Shown piece after piece: positions 18,701 through 24,763 of a stretch of DNA of 41,759 nucleotides. Each line of letters begins with the position of its first letter. Within the stretch, counting starts at the first letter, position 1. The stretch covers positions 1 to 41,759 of the forward strand of contig CAZVPF010000022.1 of assembly GCA_964628195.1 (NCBI GenBank), written 5' to 3'. Both the position numbers and the translations under genes were made by a program. This DNA is from CAZVPF01 sp964628195 (GTDB lineage Bacteria; Planctomycetota; Phycisphaerae; Sedimentisphaerales; Anaerohalosphaeraceae). A model generated the notes under the pieces. The model ran no database searches. It was given only the letters and a program-made list of their open reading frames with translations, and was not told the DNA's origin.

Positions 18701-19068
18701 AAGTGGTCACCGCAGCGAGCGAACATATCAGGAACAAAAAACCTCAGTATAAATTTCGTGAGATCAGCGTGGATTCCTACATCAAAAGCTCAAAAATAAA
18801 TTTTGAGGAAATATTCATGTCGGGCAAGGACGTGCTCAAAGGCACCGGCAGCCTGGATATCGAAAGCAGCGAACTTGACCTGGACTTCACCGCTTTCGCT
18901 CACAAAAGCGAGACGAAACCCTCCCTGCTGGGCTCACTGGCAGAAAGCCTCAGCCCCGCTGTTGTAAAAGTGGAGGTCGGCGGAACGCTCGAAAAACCTG
19001 ACATGCGCACCGAAACCCTGTCGGTAATAAAAGGCCCGTTCAACATATTCGGTCCATCAGAGGAATAA
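15712..19068 (+). CDS. Very large AsmA-like envelope protein
   Basis: About 1118 aa from the ATG at 15712. A TTG at 15697 and an ATG at 15727 are alternatives, and no strong ribosome site decides. One membrane helix near the N-terminus (RALLISLIVIFSLVIIY) is followed by a long beta-rich, low-cysteine stretch. It has recurring units such as RFPYKVENITGRIDITPDLI, FPYTIENLHGLLEV and YPLTDLRGRLEM. That spacing is typical of AsmA/YhdP/TamB-like proteins, which form hydrophobic grooves moving lipids between inner and outer membranes. The C-terminus has an AsmA-like end (GTGSLDIESSELDLDFTAFA, then GGTLEKPDMRTE). It meets the SH3-domain gene tail to tail, 4 bp apart. Family membership is inferred from architecture. 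Confidence 0.75.
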   Translation: MKQYFMVRRKFLRALLISLIVIFSLVIIYKHIGNTILRPIVIGQIEQITGTTAQISNIKFEITGTVTVNYLGIGDGGPDNKEQNLFNARELKFYFSPMSLLLFNPQIKRVSVSDFFLKLLYDHDAKKWNFESFDVKASPPKKLEIPIFRLERGIIKYSELENGIVEDVVVAGVNGQFAHVGAGRSSYGFTLIADERMGFSGSHINGVWNIGKEGKFEIHDSTISMKNSPILGNNWNIRNFNFWCDYTSNAIDIRNFSFDFGENTHVDITGSVEDYFEDPLFNIQLTANEVFLTDTMTKDALVYGPENMDIINPDLRGFLNQYHPIGWGDVDIKVDLRMSELEKSKWRGRIECRDVTMVDRKFPYTIENLHGLLEVTEKGSVFEDLDCSHNNVDLNISGFAFGGGEMLDMDVTVSSDNMMLDEDLFLALDENQKELWWVFSPSGMVSINYRTVKKPGIKKQDRLEVELKGTDAIYQHFRYPLTDLRGRLEMEPNLIVLKDVVSSYKHPDGDYSVSLNGRISDIESAQPLFNMVIDTDNLPIDQKLMDAMPPEYRDFYRYFDVDARTDSTVKVFPNAAGRRAVEYIADVTVRGGSLFYEKLPLPLTDVNVDAVLTPDLVKLERVTGKSGPGSISLSGSIWPVNEYNTKPGFCISANAKSLPLKKDLLWALTKSGSSIYSKLHAGGNVDVQANLNINSKSDRCEPYKIEVTCLNNTLVHDRFPYKVENITGRIDITPDLIELKDIKSMSGQTGPEVELDGRIIMDGNDIDSASFALEMAKLNLDDKMQAAFEKADLDFYKTLSPSGTVDVSLKKLDIISGEDKNIAIDCEGTVSFDDCAFGDTDEISGLTAEIIGSGTYVLSNGIEDAAVNVKVETVRLMKNLVTDLTGSFEYYPDAKIFHSEDFYGKTYGGNVFARAEMIDLGKEKKNYILEVAIDRLDLESAFEDRAADSSELKGYATGYMNGMLSMSGNLAEKPLGSGRFNAVFHDVTLGERTLPAKVVTAASEHIRNKKPQYKFREISVDSYIKSSKINFEEIFMSGKDVLKGTGSLDIESSELDLDFTAFAHKSETKPSLLGSLAESLSPAVVKVEVGGTLEKPDMRTETLSVIKGPFNIFGPSEE

Positions 19069-19072
19069 GCGA

Positions 19073-20425
19073 TCACTGCATTTCCGCTGTCTCGGCGTAT
19101 TTAAGGTCTACAAATTTCACCAGCGACATCGGGCTTGATGAATCCTCCGTCAGCCTGCCGATCACGTTCACGCGTTCGTTGATGAACTTGTCCATATCTA
19201 TGTTTACACCCTTGTCCGGCACAACGTAGGAGATTATCTTGCCGTAGTCGTCCATCAGCAGGTAGCGCTTCTGGCCGCTGGCTTCGGTGTAAATAGAAGA
19301 CTCCTTAAGAATTCCCGTTACGATATACCTGCCTGGGTCCGGGATATTTCCGACTTTTTCCTGCCGCTGCTGTTCGATCTGCTCGCGAGTCTTTTCAAGC
19401 TCTTTGTCATGTTCGGCAAGGGCCTTGTCAACGTCTATTACAAGCTCATATCTGCCTATTCGGTCAAGGAGATATTTCGCATAGCGCTGTCCTTTACTGT
19501 CGGCATCGGAGGCTTTTTGTATCTCTGCGAGTTTATCCTTAATAGGCTTATAGTCCTGCTGTTCCAGCGGTTTCATCAATTCGTCGTCGACCATGTTTTC
19601 AAGTGCAAGGCACATCTTAACCATTTCGGCATCGCTTTTTCCTGCCGCAGCGTCAAGCTCATCGGGTGTTTCCGGTTCAGGAGCTTGTGCCTGTTCGACA
19701 ACTTCCGGTTCAGGCTGGGCGGGTGAATCAACCTGCTGTGCAGCTTGCTGCTCAGGCTCAGGGACGGTTTCTTCGGCGGCCGGGGCTGTCTGTTCCTCTA
19801 TGGCGGTGCCATCAGCGGCATCATCAACAGGCTTGGGCTGTGGTTCCGGTGCATCTTTATCAGCTTCCGGTTCGGGGGCTTCATATTTGACTTCAGAGAC
19901 CTTTTCAGTCTGGCTGCCAACTTCGTCCAGCGCCTTGACAAATTTAAGGTACTGGCTGCTTACCCACAAGTAAGCGTCTTTTGGAGGCTCAATTTTGTAA
20001 TAATCGTTCTTTTCCTCACCGGTAAGTTTTACACGGTCACCTTTGTACATCTTTGTCTGCAAGCTCGAAGAGTCCTGCGGCTGGACATTCGGCGAACCTG
20101 CGTAAACCTTTACTCCGTCACCGGTGACTATTCCATAGCCGGTCTCGGCAGGGTCGGGCGTGACGTAAGCCTTTGAAATCCAGGAAAAACTGCCTTTTGG
20201 CGGAACTATCTTGGTCCAGCCGTACTTTTTGCCCACCGCTGTAACCCTTTCAGGCTGGCTTATCTTGCCCGTAAAGTACCACGCGGTGCCGGGCCCGCTG
20301 CGGATATAAACATTATTGCCGGTAAGCTCGGCGACAAGCGGAAAGTCCTCACTTTCGAGAGCGGCTGAACATAAACCGGAAAACACAACCAATACCAGTG
20401 GAATAGCGATTTTTATGAAATGCAT
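19073..20425 (-). CDS. Secreted/periplasmic protein with two bacterial SH3 domains
   Basis: 450 aa. A signal peptide (KIAIPLVLVVFSGLCSAA) leads to two SH3b-like domains: about 30-92 (NNVYIRSGPGTAWY, GWTKIVPPKGSFSWI) and about 95-166 (DGVKVYAGSPNV, YYKIEPPKDAYLWV). Residues about 175-265 are a Pro/Glu/Ala/Gln-rich linker likely to be disordered. A helical, charged region follows (about 268-365, with LAEHDKELEKTREQIEQQRQ). A small C-terminal beta domain (GRYIVTGILKESSIYTE ... RVNVIGRL) ends the protein. SH3b domains often bind peptidoglycan, so a spacer reaching from membrane to cell wall is plausible. No enzyme motif is seen. GGAG precedes the ATG. Confidence 0.8.
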   Translation of the reverse strand: MHFIKIAIPLVLVVFSGLCSAALESEDFPLVAELTGNNVYIRSGPGTAWYFTGKISQPERVTAVGKKYGWTKIVPPKGSFSWISKAYVTPDPAETGYGIVTGDGVKVYAGSPNVQPQDSSSLQTKMYKGDRVKLTGEEKNDYYKIEPPKDAYLWVSSQYLKFVKALDEVGSQTEKVSEVKYEAPEPEADKDAPEPQPKPVDDAADGTAIEEQTAPAAEETVPEPEQQAAQQVDSPAQPEPEVVEQAQAPEPETPDELDAAAGKSDAEMVKMCLALENMVDDELMKPLEQQDYKPIKDKLAEIQKASDADSKGQRYAKYLLDRIGRYELVIDVDKALAEHDKELEKTREQIEQQRQEKVGNIPDPGRYIVTGILKESSIYTEASGQKRYLLMDDYGKIISYVVPDKGVNIDMDKFINERVNVIGRLTEDSSSPMSLVKFVDLKYAETAEMQ

Positions 20426-20568
20426 CTTAGTTCTCCATGATTTAAGTCATTCAAAATCCATTTTGCATAAAGCCTAATAAAAAATAGCAGTAAATCCATG
20501 AATTGTCAACTCTTTTGCTTATTCGGCAATATTTCCGTGATTTATGAAAAATTACCCACCCACGCCGG

Positions 20569-21753
20569 TTAATTATTGCCTAATTTATCCATCTCTTCGC
20601 GGCACATCCTGATCTGGCCGGGGTCCTGAAGCTTCTCTAAAGCCTCGCCGAGAAGTTCCCTTGCCCTGTCCGGCTGGTCAAGATACCTCGAATAAAGCAG
20701 CCCGAGCATGAGCATTACCTGCTCCTTGTGGTCGTAATCTGCGTAATGCTTCAAAAAAAGCTCGTAAGCCCTTGCCGAAACCGCCCATTTGCCCATCGAC
20801 ATCAACTGGTTGGCAGCATCGAGCTGATGGTTTCTCGCCAGAACCTGGTTGGGGTCCTTTTCCAAAAGCTGGGTATAAACCTCCGCCGCCCGGTTATGAC
20901 TGCGCTGATGCATCAGGTTTACGATGTGCTTTCGAATCCGTTCGATCTCTTGATCGGACTCGGATTTACCTTCCCCAACCTCGCGAACCTTGATCTTCTT
21001 TCTTCCGCCTGTGCCGTTGAATGGGTCATAACCTTTTGCCACTACATCACGATACTGCCTGCGTCTGTTCCACTGGCGGATCATCGACCACAAATCGAAC
21101 TGATCCCTGCCAAGCAGCCCGGAAGCAAGCAGCAGGAAGTTGGTTATTATCCCGAAAGCGTAACCAGCCAGGTGCGCGTCATACGCGACATAGGGGGTTG
21201 TTCGGTTTATTACATTGTCAATGAATATCATCTTAAGCCCGATGAAGTAAAGCGCGGGGATGTCTATAGTCCCGATAAAGAAGAAAAAGTAAATCACCGT
21301 AATAAGCGTCTGGGGGTAGAGCACGAGGAAAGCGCCTGTCACGGCTGCTACTGCCCCGCTGGCCCCGAGAACAGGGCCTGCGCCGGGAATGAGAGTATGC
21401 CCTATCCCGCTGAAAACCGCCCCGCCGAGGTAAAAAGTCAAATATCCCACGTTACCGAGCCGGTCATTTATGTTGTTGCCGAAAATATATAGAAAGAACA
21501 TGTTTCCGACGATATGCCATACCCCGCCGTGCAGAAACGCGTAACTTATGAACTGCCACACCGCAGGGGCATCGGGATACAGCTTGAAGATATCAGCCCA
21601 AGGCCGCAGGGGCTCGGTAAATCTCTGGCCCTCGATAACTACCGTTTGAGGGGCATAGCTTATAAGGAATATCAGGATATTTACGGCTATCAGGCCGTAA
21701 TTTACATAAGGTGTCCTGCGAGGAATTATATTTGTTCTAATTGGAAGTATCAT
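20569..21753 (-). CDS. Rhomboid-family intramembrane serine protease with C-terminal TPR-like region
   Basis: 394 aa. The first 205 residues hold the rhomboid fold: HGGVWHIVGNMF carries the conserved H80-xxx-N84, GASGA carries the catalytic Ser132, and AHLAGYAFG carries His194. Several membrane segments lie between about 18 and 215. Residues 270-390 are soluble, helical and TPR-like (NRAAEVYTQLLEKDPNQVLA, AVSARAYELFLKHYADYD). Rhomboids cut membrane helices of other proteins; a TPR tail may bring substrates. An apparently intact active site suggests activity. The C-terminal extension is seen in other planctomycete rhomboids as far as I recall, but that was not checked. Confidence 0.9.
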   Translation of the reverse strand: MILPIRTNIIPRRTPYVNYGLIAVNILIFLISYAPQTVVIEGQRFTEPLRPWADIFKLYPDAPAVWQFISYAFLHGGVWHIVGNMFFLYIFGNNINDRLGNVGYLTFYLGGAVFSGIGHTLIPGAGPVLGASGAVAAVTGAFLVLYPQTLITVIYFFFFIGTIDIPALYFIGLKMIFIDNVINRTTPYVAYDAHLAGYAFGIITNFLLLASGLLGRDQFDLWSMIRQWNRRRQYRDVVAKGYDPFNGTGGRKKIKVREVGEGKSESDQEIERIRKHIVNLMHQRSHNRAAEVYTQLLEKDPNQVLARNHQLDAANQLMSMGKWAVSARAYELFLKHYADYDHKEQVMLMLGLLYSRYLDQPDRARELLGEALEKLQDPGQIRMCREEMDKLGNN

Positions 21754-21837
21754 TCAGTCAGTTCATTCATTTCAAATCATCAAAACATGTATTCTAACCC
21801 GGGCTTTAGAAAAGGACAAGGATAATCCCGCATTTTT

Positions 21838-21874
21838 CACAGCACACAGCACACAGCACCTGGGGTGCTGTTTT
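21838..21874. repeat. Short CACAGCA tandem repeat ending in a hairpin
   Basis: Three copies of CACAGCA run from 21838 to 21858. The last copy forms one arm of a hairpin: CAGCACC (21854-21860), TGG, GGTGCTG (21864-21870), then TTTT. It lies between the divergent rhomboid and aminopeptidase genes, so it does not end an obvious transcript on the plus strand. It may be a slippage product. Confidence 0.5.
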
Positions 21875-21948
21875 AAACTTGGTTTCAAAGCAGTTACCAT
21901 ATAAAATTCATCCACGGCCTAAAGATAACCCACTGAAAGGCGATGTAA

Positions 21949-23052
21949 ATGAGAAACGAATATCCGGACCGACGCAGGCAGCTTACAAAGCTAATGGGCA
22001 AAAAGAAAATATCCGCGGCGATATTCACCGATTGCCGTGATGTAGAATATCTCAGCGGCTTTACGGGTCATGACTCCTGGCTTCTCGTGGTAAAGGGCAG
22101 GTTTACGCTCATAACCGACAGCCGATATGACCAACAGGCCAAAAAGCAATGCCCCGATATAAATGTCCTCTGCCGGACCGGCCCGATGTCGGCGGCGATA
22201 ACTCAAACCCTCAAACGATATAAAAACATCCGACTGCTCCGGGTTGACGACAAATGCACGCTCGGGGTTTTTCAATCCCTAAGGGAAAATCTCGACACTC
22301 GCTTAAAATCCGTCTCAGACCTTCTGTCCGGCCTGCGGGAATACAAGTCCGACTACGAGGCGAATAACGTCAAAAAGGCGGCCAATATAGCCTGGACTGC
22401 TCTTGAAAACTCGTTAAAACAAATCCGGGCAGGCATAAGTGAAACAGAACTGGCTGCTATTATCGAGTGCGAAATAAAAAAGCTCGGTGCCGTGCCTTCG
22501 TTTGAAACCATTGTCGCCTTTTCAGCGAACGCGGCAATGCCTCACTATCAGCCCGGCAGGAAAAAACTCAAAAAAACAGACACCATACTTATAGACTTCG
22601 GGGCATGCTACCGTGGGTATTGCAGCGATATAACACGCTGCTACCCTGTCGGCAAGATTCGCCAACAGTGGCTTCGGGCGTACCAAACCGTTCTGGCTGC
22701 CCAGGAGGCGGCTGTAAACACCGCTGTTGCCGGTGCAAAACTGAAAGATGTCGATGCGGCTGCAAGGCGGGTTATCAAAGAGGCGAACCTGCCCGTATTC
22801 GGTCATGGCACGGGACATGGACTGGGGCTCGACGTACACGAAAACCCCGCCCTTAGCCCCCGCAGTAAAGGCAAGCTCAAGAAAGGCCACATTGTCACGA
22901 TAGAGCCCGGGGTTTATATACCCAATCTTTTCGGCATCCGAATAGAAGACGACTATCTCATTACCGAAAACGGTACAAAGTGCCTGACGGGCTCAAAATC
23001 GACTTATGCGGATAAAAATCGACCAAAATTACTGCTGTCCGGCAAATCCTGA
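21949..23052 (+). CDS. M24-family aminopeptidase (Xaa-Pro type)
   Basis: 367 aa. Residues 1-130 form the N-terminal creatinase-like domain (FTDCRDVEYLSGFTGHDSWL). Residues 135-360 are the pita-bread catalytic domain. The five metal ligands can be placed: Asp216 (IDFG), Asp227 (SDITR), His290 (GTGHGLG), Glu319 (IEPGVY) and Glu333 (RIEDDYL). His199 in the PHY motif is the usual catalytic histidine. It removes N-terminal residues, probably before proline, from peptides in the cytoplasm. Xaa-Pro aminopeptidase and prolidase cannot be told apart by sight, so no symbol is given. The thiC control region follows on the same strand. Confidence 0.92.
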   Translation: MRNEYPDRRRQLTKLMGKKKISAAIFTDCRDVEYLSGFTGHDSWLLVVKGRFTLITDSRYDQQAKKQCPDINVLCRTGPMSAAITQTLKRYKNIRLLRVDDKCTLGVFQSLRENLDTRLKSVSDLLSGLREYKSDYEANNVKKAANIAWTALENSLKQIRAGISETELAAIIECEIKKLGAVPSFETIVAFSANAAMPHYQPGRKKLKKTDTILIDFGACYRGYCSDITRCYPVGKIRQQWLRAYQTVLAAQEAAVNTAVAGAKLKDVDAAARRVIKEANLPVFGHGTGHGLGLDVHENPALSPRSKGKLKKGHIVTIEPGVYIPNLFGIRIEDDYLITENGTKCLTGSKSTYADKNRPKLLLSGKS

Positions 23053-23061
23053 ACAAAGATT

Positions 23062-23090
23062 TTGACCGCCTGTATATAATAGTATATAAT
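23062..23090 (+). promoter_or_regulatory. Promoter of the thiC riboswitch transcript
   Basis: TTGACC, 17 bp, TATAAT. A second TATAAT at 23075-23080 has no matching -35 box. Transcription would start near 23097, exactly at the 5' edge of the TPP aptamer. Confidence 0.7.
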
Positions 23091-23096
23091 GGCACT

Positions 23097-23190
23097 AACG
23101 CTGGGGGTGACCCGCAATCGCAATGCGAGTCTGAGAAAAACCCTTGGAACCTGATCAGGCAGCCGAAAGGCGAACCTGCGTAGGGAAGCG
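23097..23190 (+). promoter_or_regulatory. TPP riboswitch (thi box) aptamer
   Basis: All conserved parts of the TPP aptamer are present in order: GGGGGTGACCC, CTGAGAA, ACCC, TTGGAACCTGATCAGG and GCGTAGGGAA. P1 can be drawn as CGCT (23099-23102) with AGCG (23187-23190). The variable P3a stem is GCAATCGCAATGC or similar. It stands directly before thiC, the usual target of this switch, and senses thiamine pyrophosphate. Confidence 0.96.
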
Positions 23191-23202
23191 ATTTTTTTCA
23201 GG

Positions 23203-23232
23203 TCGCTTCCGTCGATGAAGCGATTTTTTTTT
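23203..23232 (+). terminator. TPP-controlled attenuator terminator before thiC
   Basis: TCGCTTC (23203-23209), loop CGTCGAT, GAAGCGA (23217-23223), then nine T residues. The competing arm GGAAGCGA (23184-23191) can pair with TCGCTTCC (23203-23210) and so acts as antiterminator. That arm overlaps P1 of the aptamer, so ligand binding should release the terminator. The thiC ribosome site GGAG begins right after the T tract. Confidence 0.85.
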
Positions 23233-23243
23233 GGAGACACAAA

Positions 23244-24560
23244 ATGACTGGCCAACTTGAGACCGCAAAAAAAGGAATAATATCACCGGAGGTCCGCACA
23301 GTAGCCGAAAAAGAAAACCTCTCGGCAGAGTTTGTCCGCGACGAACTGGCCGCAGGGCGACTTGTGATCCCCGCAAATACGATACATCTTAAAAAAAACC
23401 TCATCCCTGCTGGAATAGGCAAGGCCCTTACAGTAAAAGTAAACGCAAACATCGGTGCCAGCAATGTGAGCTCGTCACTTGACGAAGAACTTAAAAAGCT
23501 TGAAGTTGCGCTTCATTGCGGCGCCGACGCCGTAATGGACCTCAGCACCGGGCCGGAACTTGAGCAAATACGACAAAGGCTCATCGAGAGCTGCCCGGTG
23601 ACTTTCGGAACGGTGCCGATCTACGAAGTTATCATCGACCGCGGTGTTGAAGACATTGACCACGAAACCATACTGAAAGTTATCGAGAAACAGGCGAAAC
23701 AAGGCGTGGACTTTTTCACTATCCATGCCGGTCTGCTCAAAGAGCACCTCGAATTTGTGCCTGCACGGACCTGCGGCATTGTGAGCCGAGGCGGTGCGCT
23801 GACCGCGAAATGGATGACCTACCACAACCGGCAGAATCCCATGTACGACCTGTTCGACGATATATGCGATATAATGAAACAATACGACGTCTGTTTCTCG
23901 CTGGGCGACGGGCTCAGGCCGGGATGCATTGACGACGCGACAGACAAGGCCCAGATCGCTGAACTGGAAACTCTCGGCGAGCTTACCCGAAGGGCATGGG
24001 AAAAGGGCTGCCAGGTCATGGTCGAGGGGCCGGGGCACGTTCCGTTCGACCAGATAAAATATAACATGGAAATACAGGAAAAGATTTGCGCAGGAGCCCC
24101 ATTCTATGTGCTCGGCCCGCTTGTAACCGATATAGCTCCGGGTTACGACCACATAACCTCTGCGATAGGCGGAACCGCTGCGGGGTTTTACGGGGCAAGT
24201 TTCCTGTGCTATGTAACCCCGCGGGAACACCTCGGTTTGCCCAATCTTGAAGACGTAAGAAGCGGTGTTATCGCTTCAAAAATCGCCGCCCACGCCGCCG
24301 ATGTCGCCAAAGGACACCCCGGCGCCGCCGACCGCGACAAACGTCTGAGCATAGCACGTGCCAACCTCGACTGGCAAACCCATCTCGCCGAATCCCTTGA
24401 CCCTGAAACAGCAAAGCAAATGCACGACCAGGCATGTAAAACGGGCAAAGCTGACTCGCCCCTCGAAAACGAGGACTTCTGCACAATGTGCGGCAGGCAA
24501 TGGTGCAGCGTAAGGATCAATAAAGAACTCCGCGAAAACGCGAAAACACACGCAACCTGA
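23244..24560 (+). CDS. thiC: Phosphomethylpyrimidine synthase ThiC
   Basis: ThiC is a radical-SAM enzyme that turns aminoimidazole ribotide into hydroxymethylpyrimidine phosphate for thiamine. At 438 aa it is the short bacterial/archaeal form without the long N-terminal domain of the E. coli enzyme. Visible motifs are NANIGASNVSS, GADAVMDLSTG, FTIHAGL, SRGGALTAKWM, SLGDGLRPGCIDDATD, EGPGHVPFDQIKYNM and YVTPREHLGLPN. The [4Fe-4S] site CTMCGRQWC is near the C-terminus. It is controlled by the TPP riboswitch immediately upstream. No other thiamine gene adjoins it. Confidence 0.98.
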   Translation: MTGQLETAKKGIISPEVRTVAEKENLSAEFVRDELAAGRLVIPANTIHLKKNLIPAGIGKALTVKVNANIGASNVSSSLDEELKKLEVALHCGADAVMDLSTGPELEQIRQRLIESCPVTFGTVPIYEVIIDRGVEDIDHETILKVIEKQAKQGVDFFTIHAGLLKEHLEFVPARTCGIVSRGGALTAKWMTYHNRQNPMYDLFDDICDIMKQYDVCFSLGDGLRPGCIDDATDKAQIAELETLGELTRRAWEKGCQVMVEGPGHVPFDQIKYNMEIQEKICAGAPFYVLGPLVTDIAPGYDHITSAIGGTAAGFYGASFLCYVTPREHLGLPNLEDVRSGVIASKIAAHAADVAKGHPGAADRDKRLSIARANLDWQTHLAESLDPETAKQMHDQACKTGKADSPLENEDFCTMCGRQWCSVRINKELRENAKTHAT

Positions 24561-24763
24561 TCGGCCAGCCCTGTTTCAATGAATAAGATGCGGCGTGAGA
24601 ACTGCCATTATGGCACTTGTCTCAACATGTCGCCACAAACATATCTCCTTTAATAGTAAGCACTTAAACCAAAAACAGCTTTGCGGCACACTGCTTGCTG
24701 TATAGTATATTTGAACTTTTCATAAAAAAAGACAATAAACTTTCAGATTGGAGATATTAGTCA

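Noticed and set aside
20728..21492. 254-aa plus-strand ORF opposite the rhomboid gene
   Set aside because: The opposite strand encodes a rhomboid with all catalytic residues; the plus-strand translation has no domain-like features.
23475..24230. 251-aa antisense ORF in thiC
   Set aside because: It is antisense to highly conserved ThiC motifs, so it is a shadow frame.
24561..24763. CIRCE element or heat-shock promoter before clpB
   Set aside because: No TTAGCACTC-N9-GAGTGCTAA repeat and no clear heat-shock sigma boxes were found.
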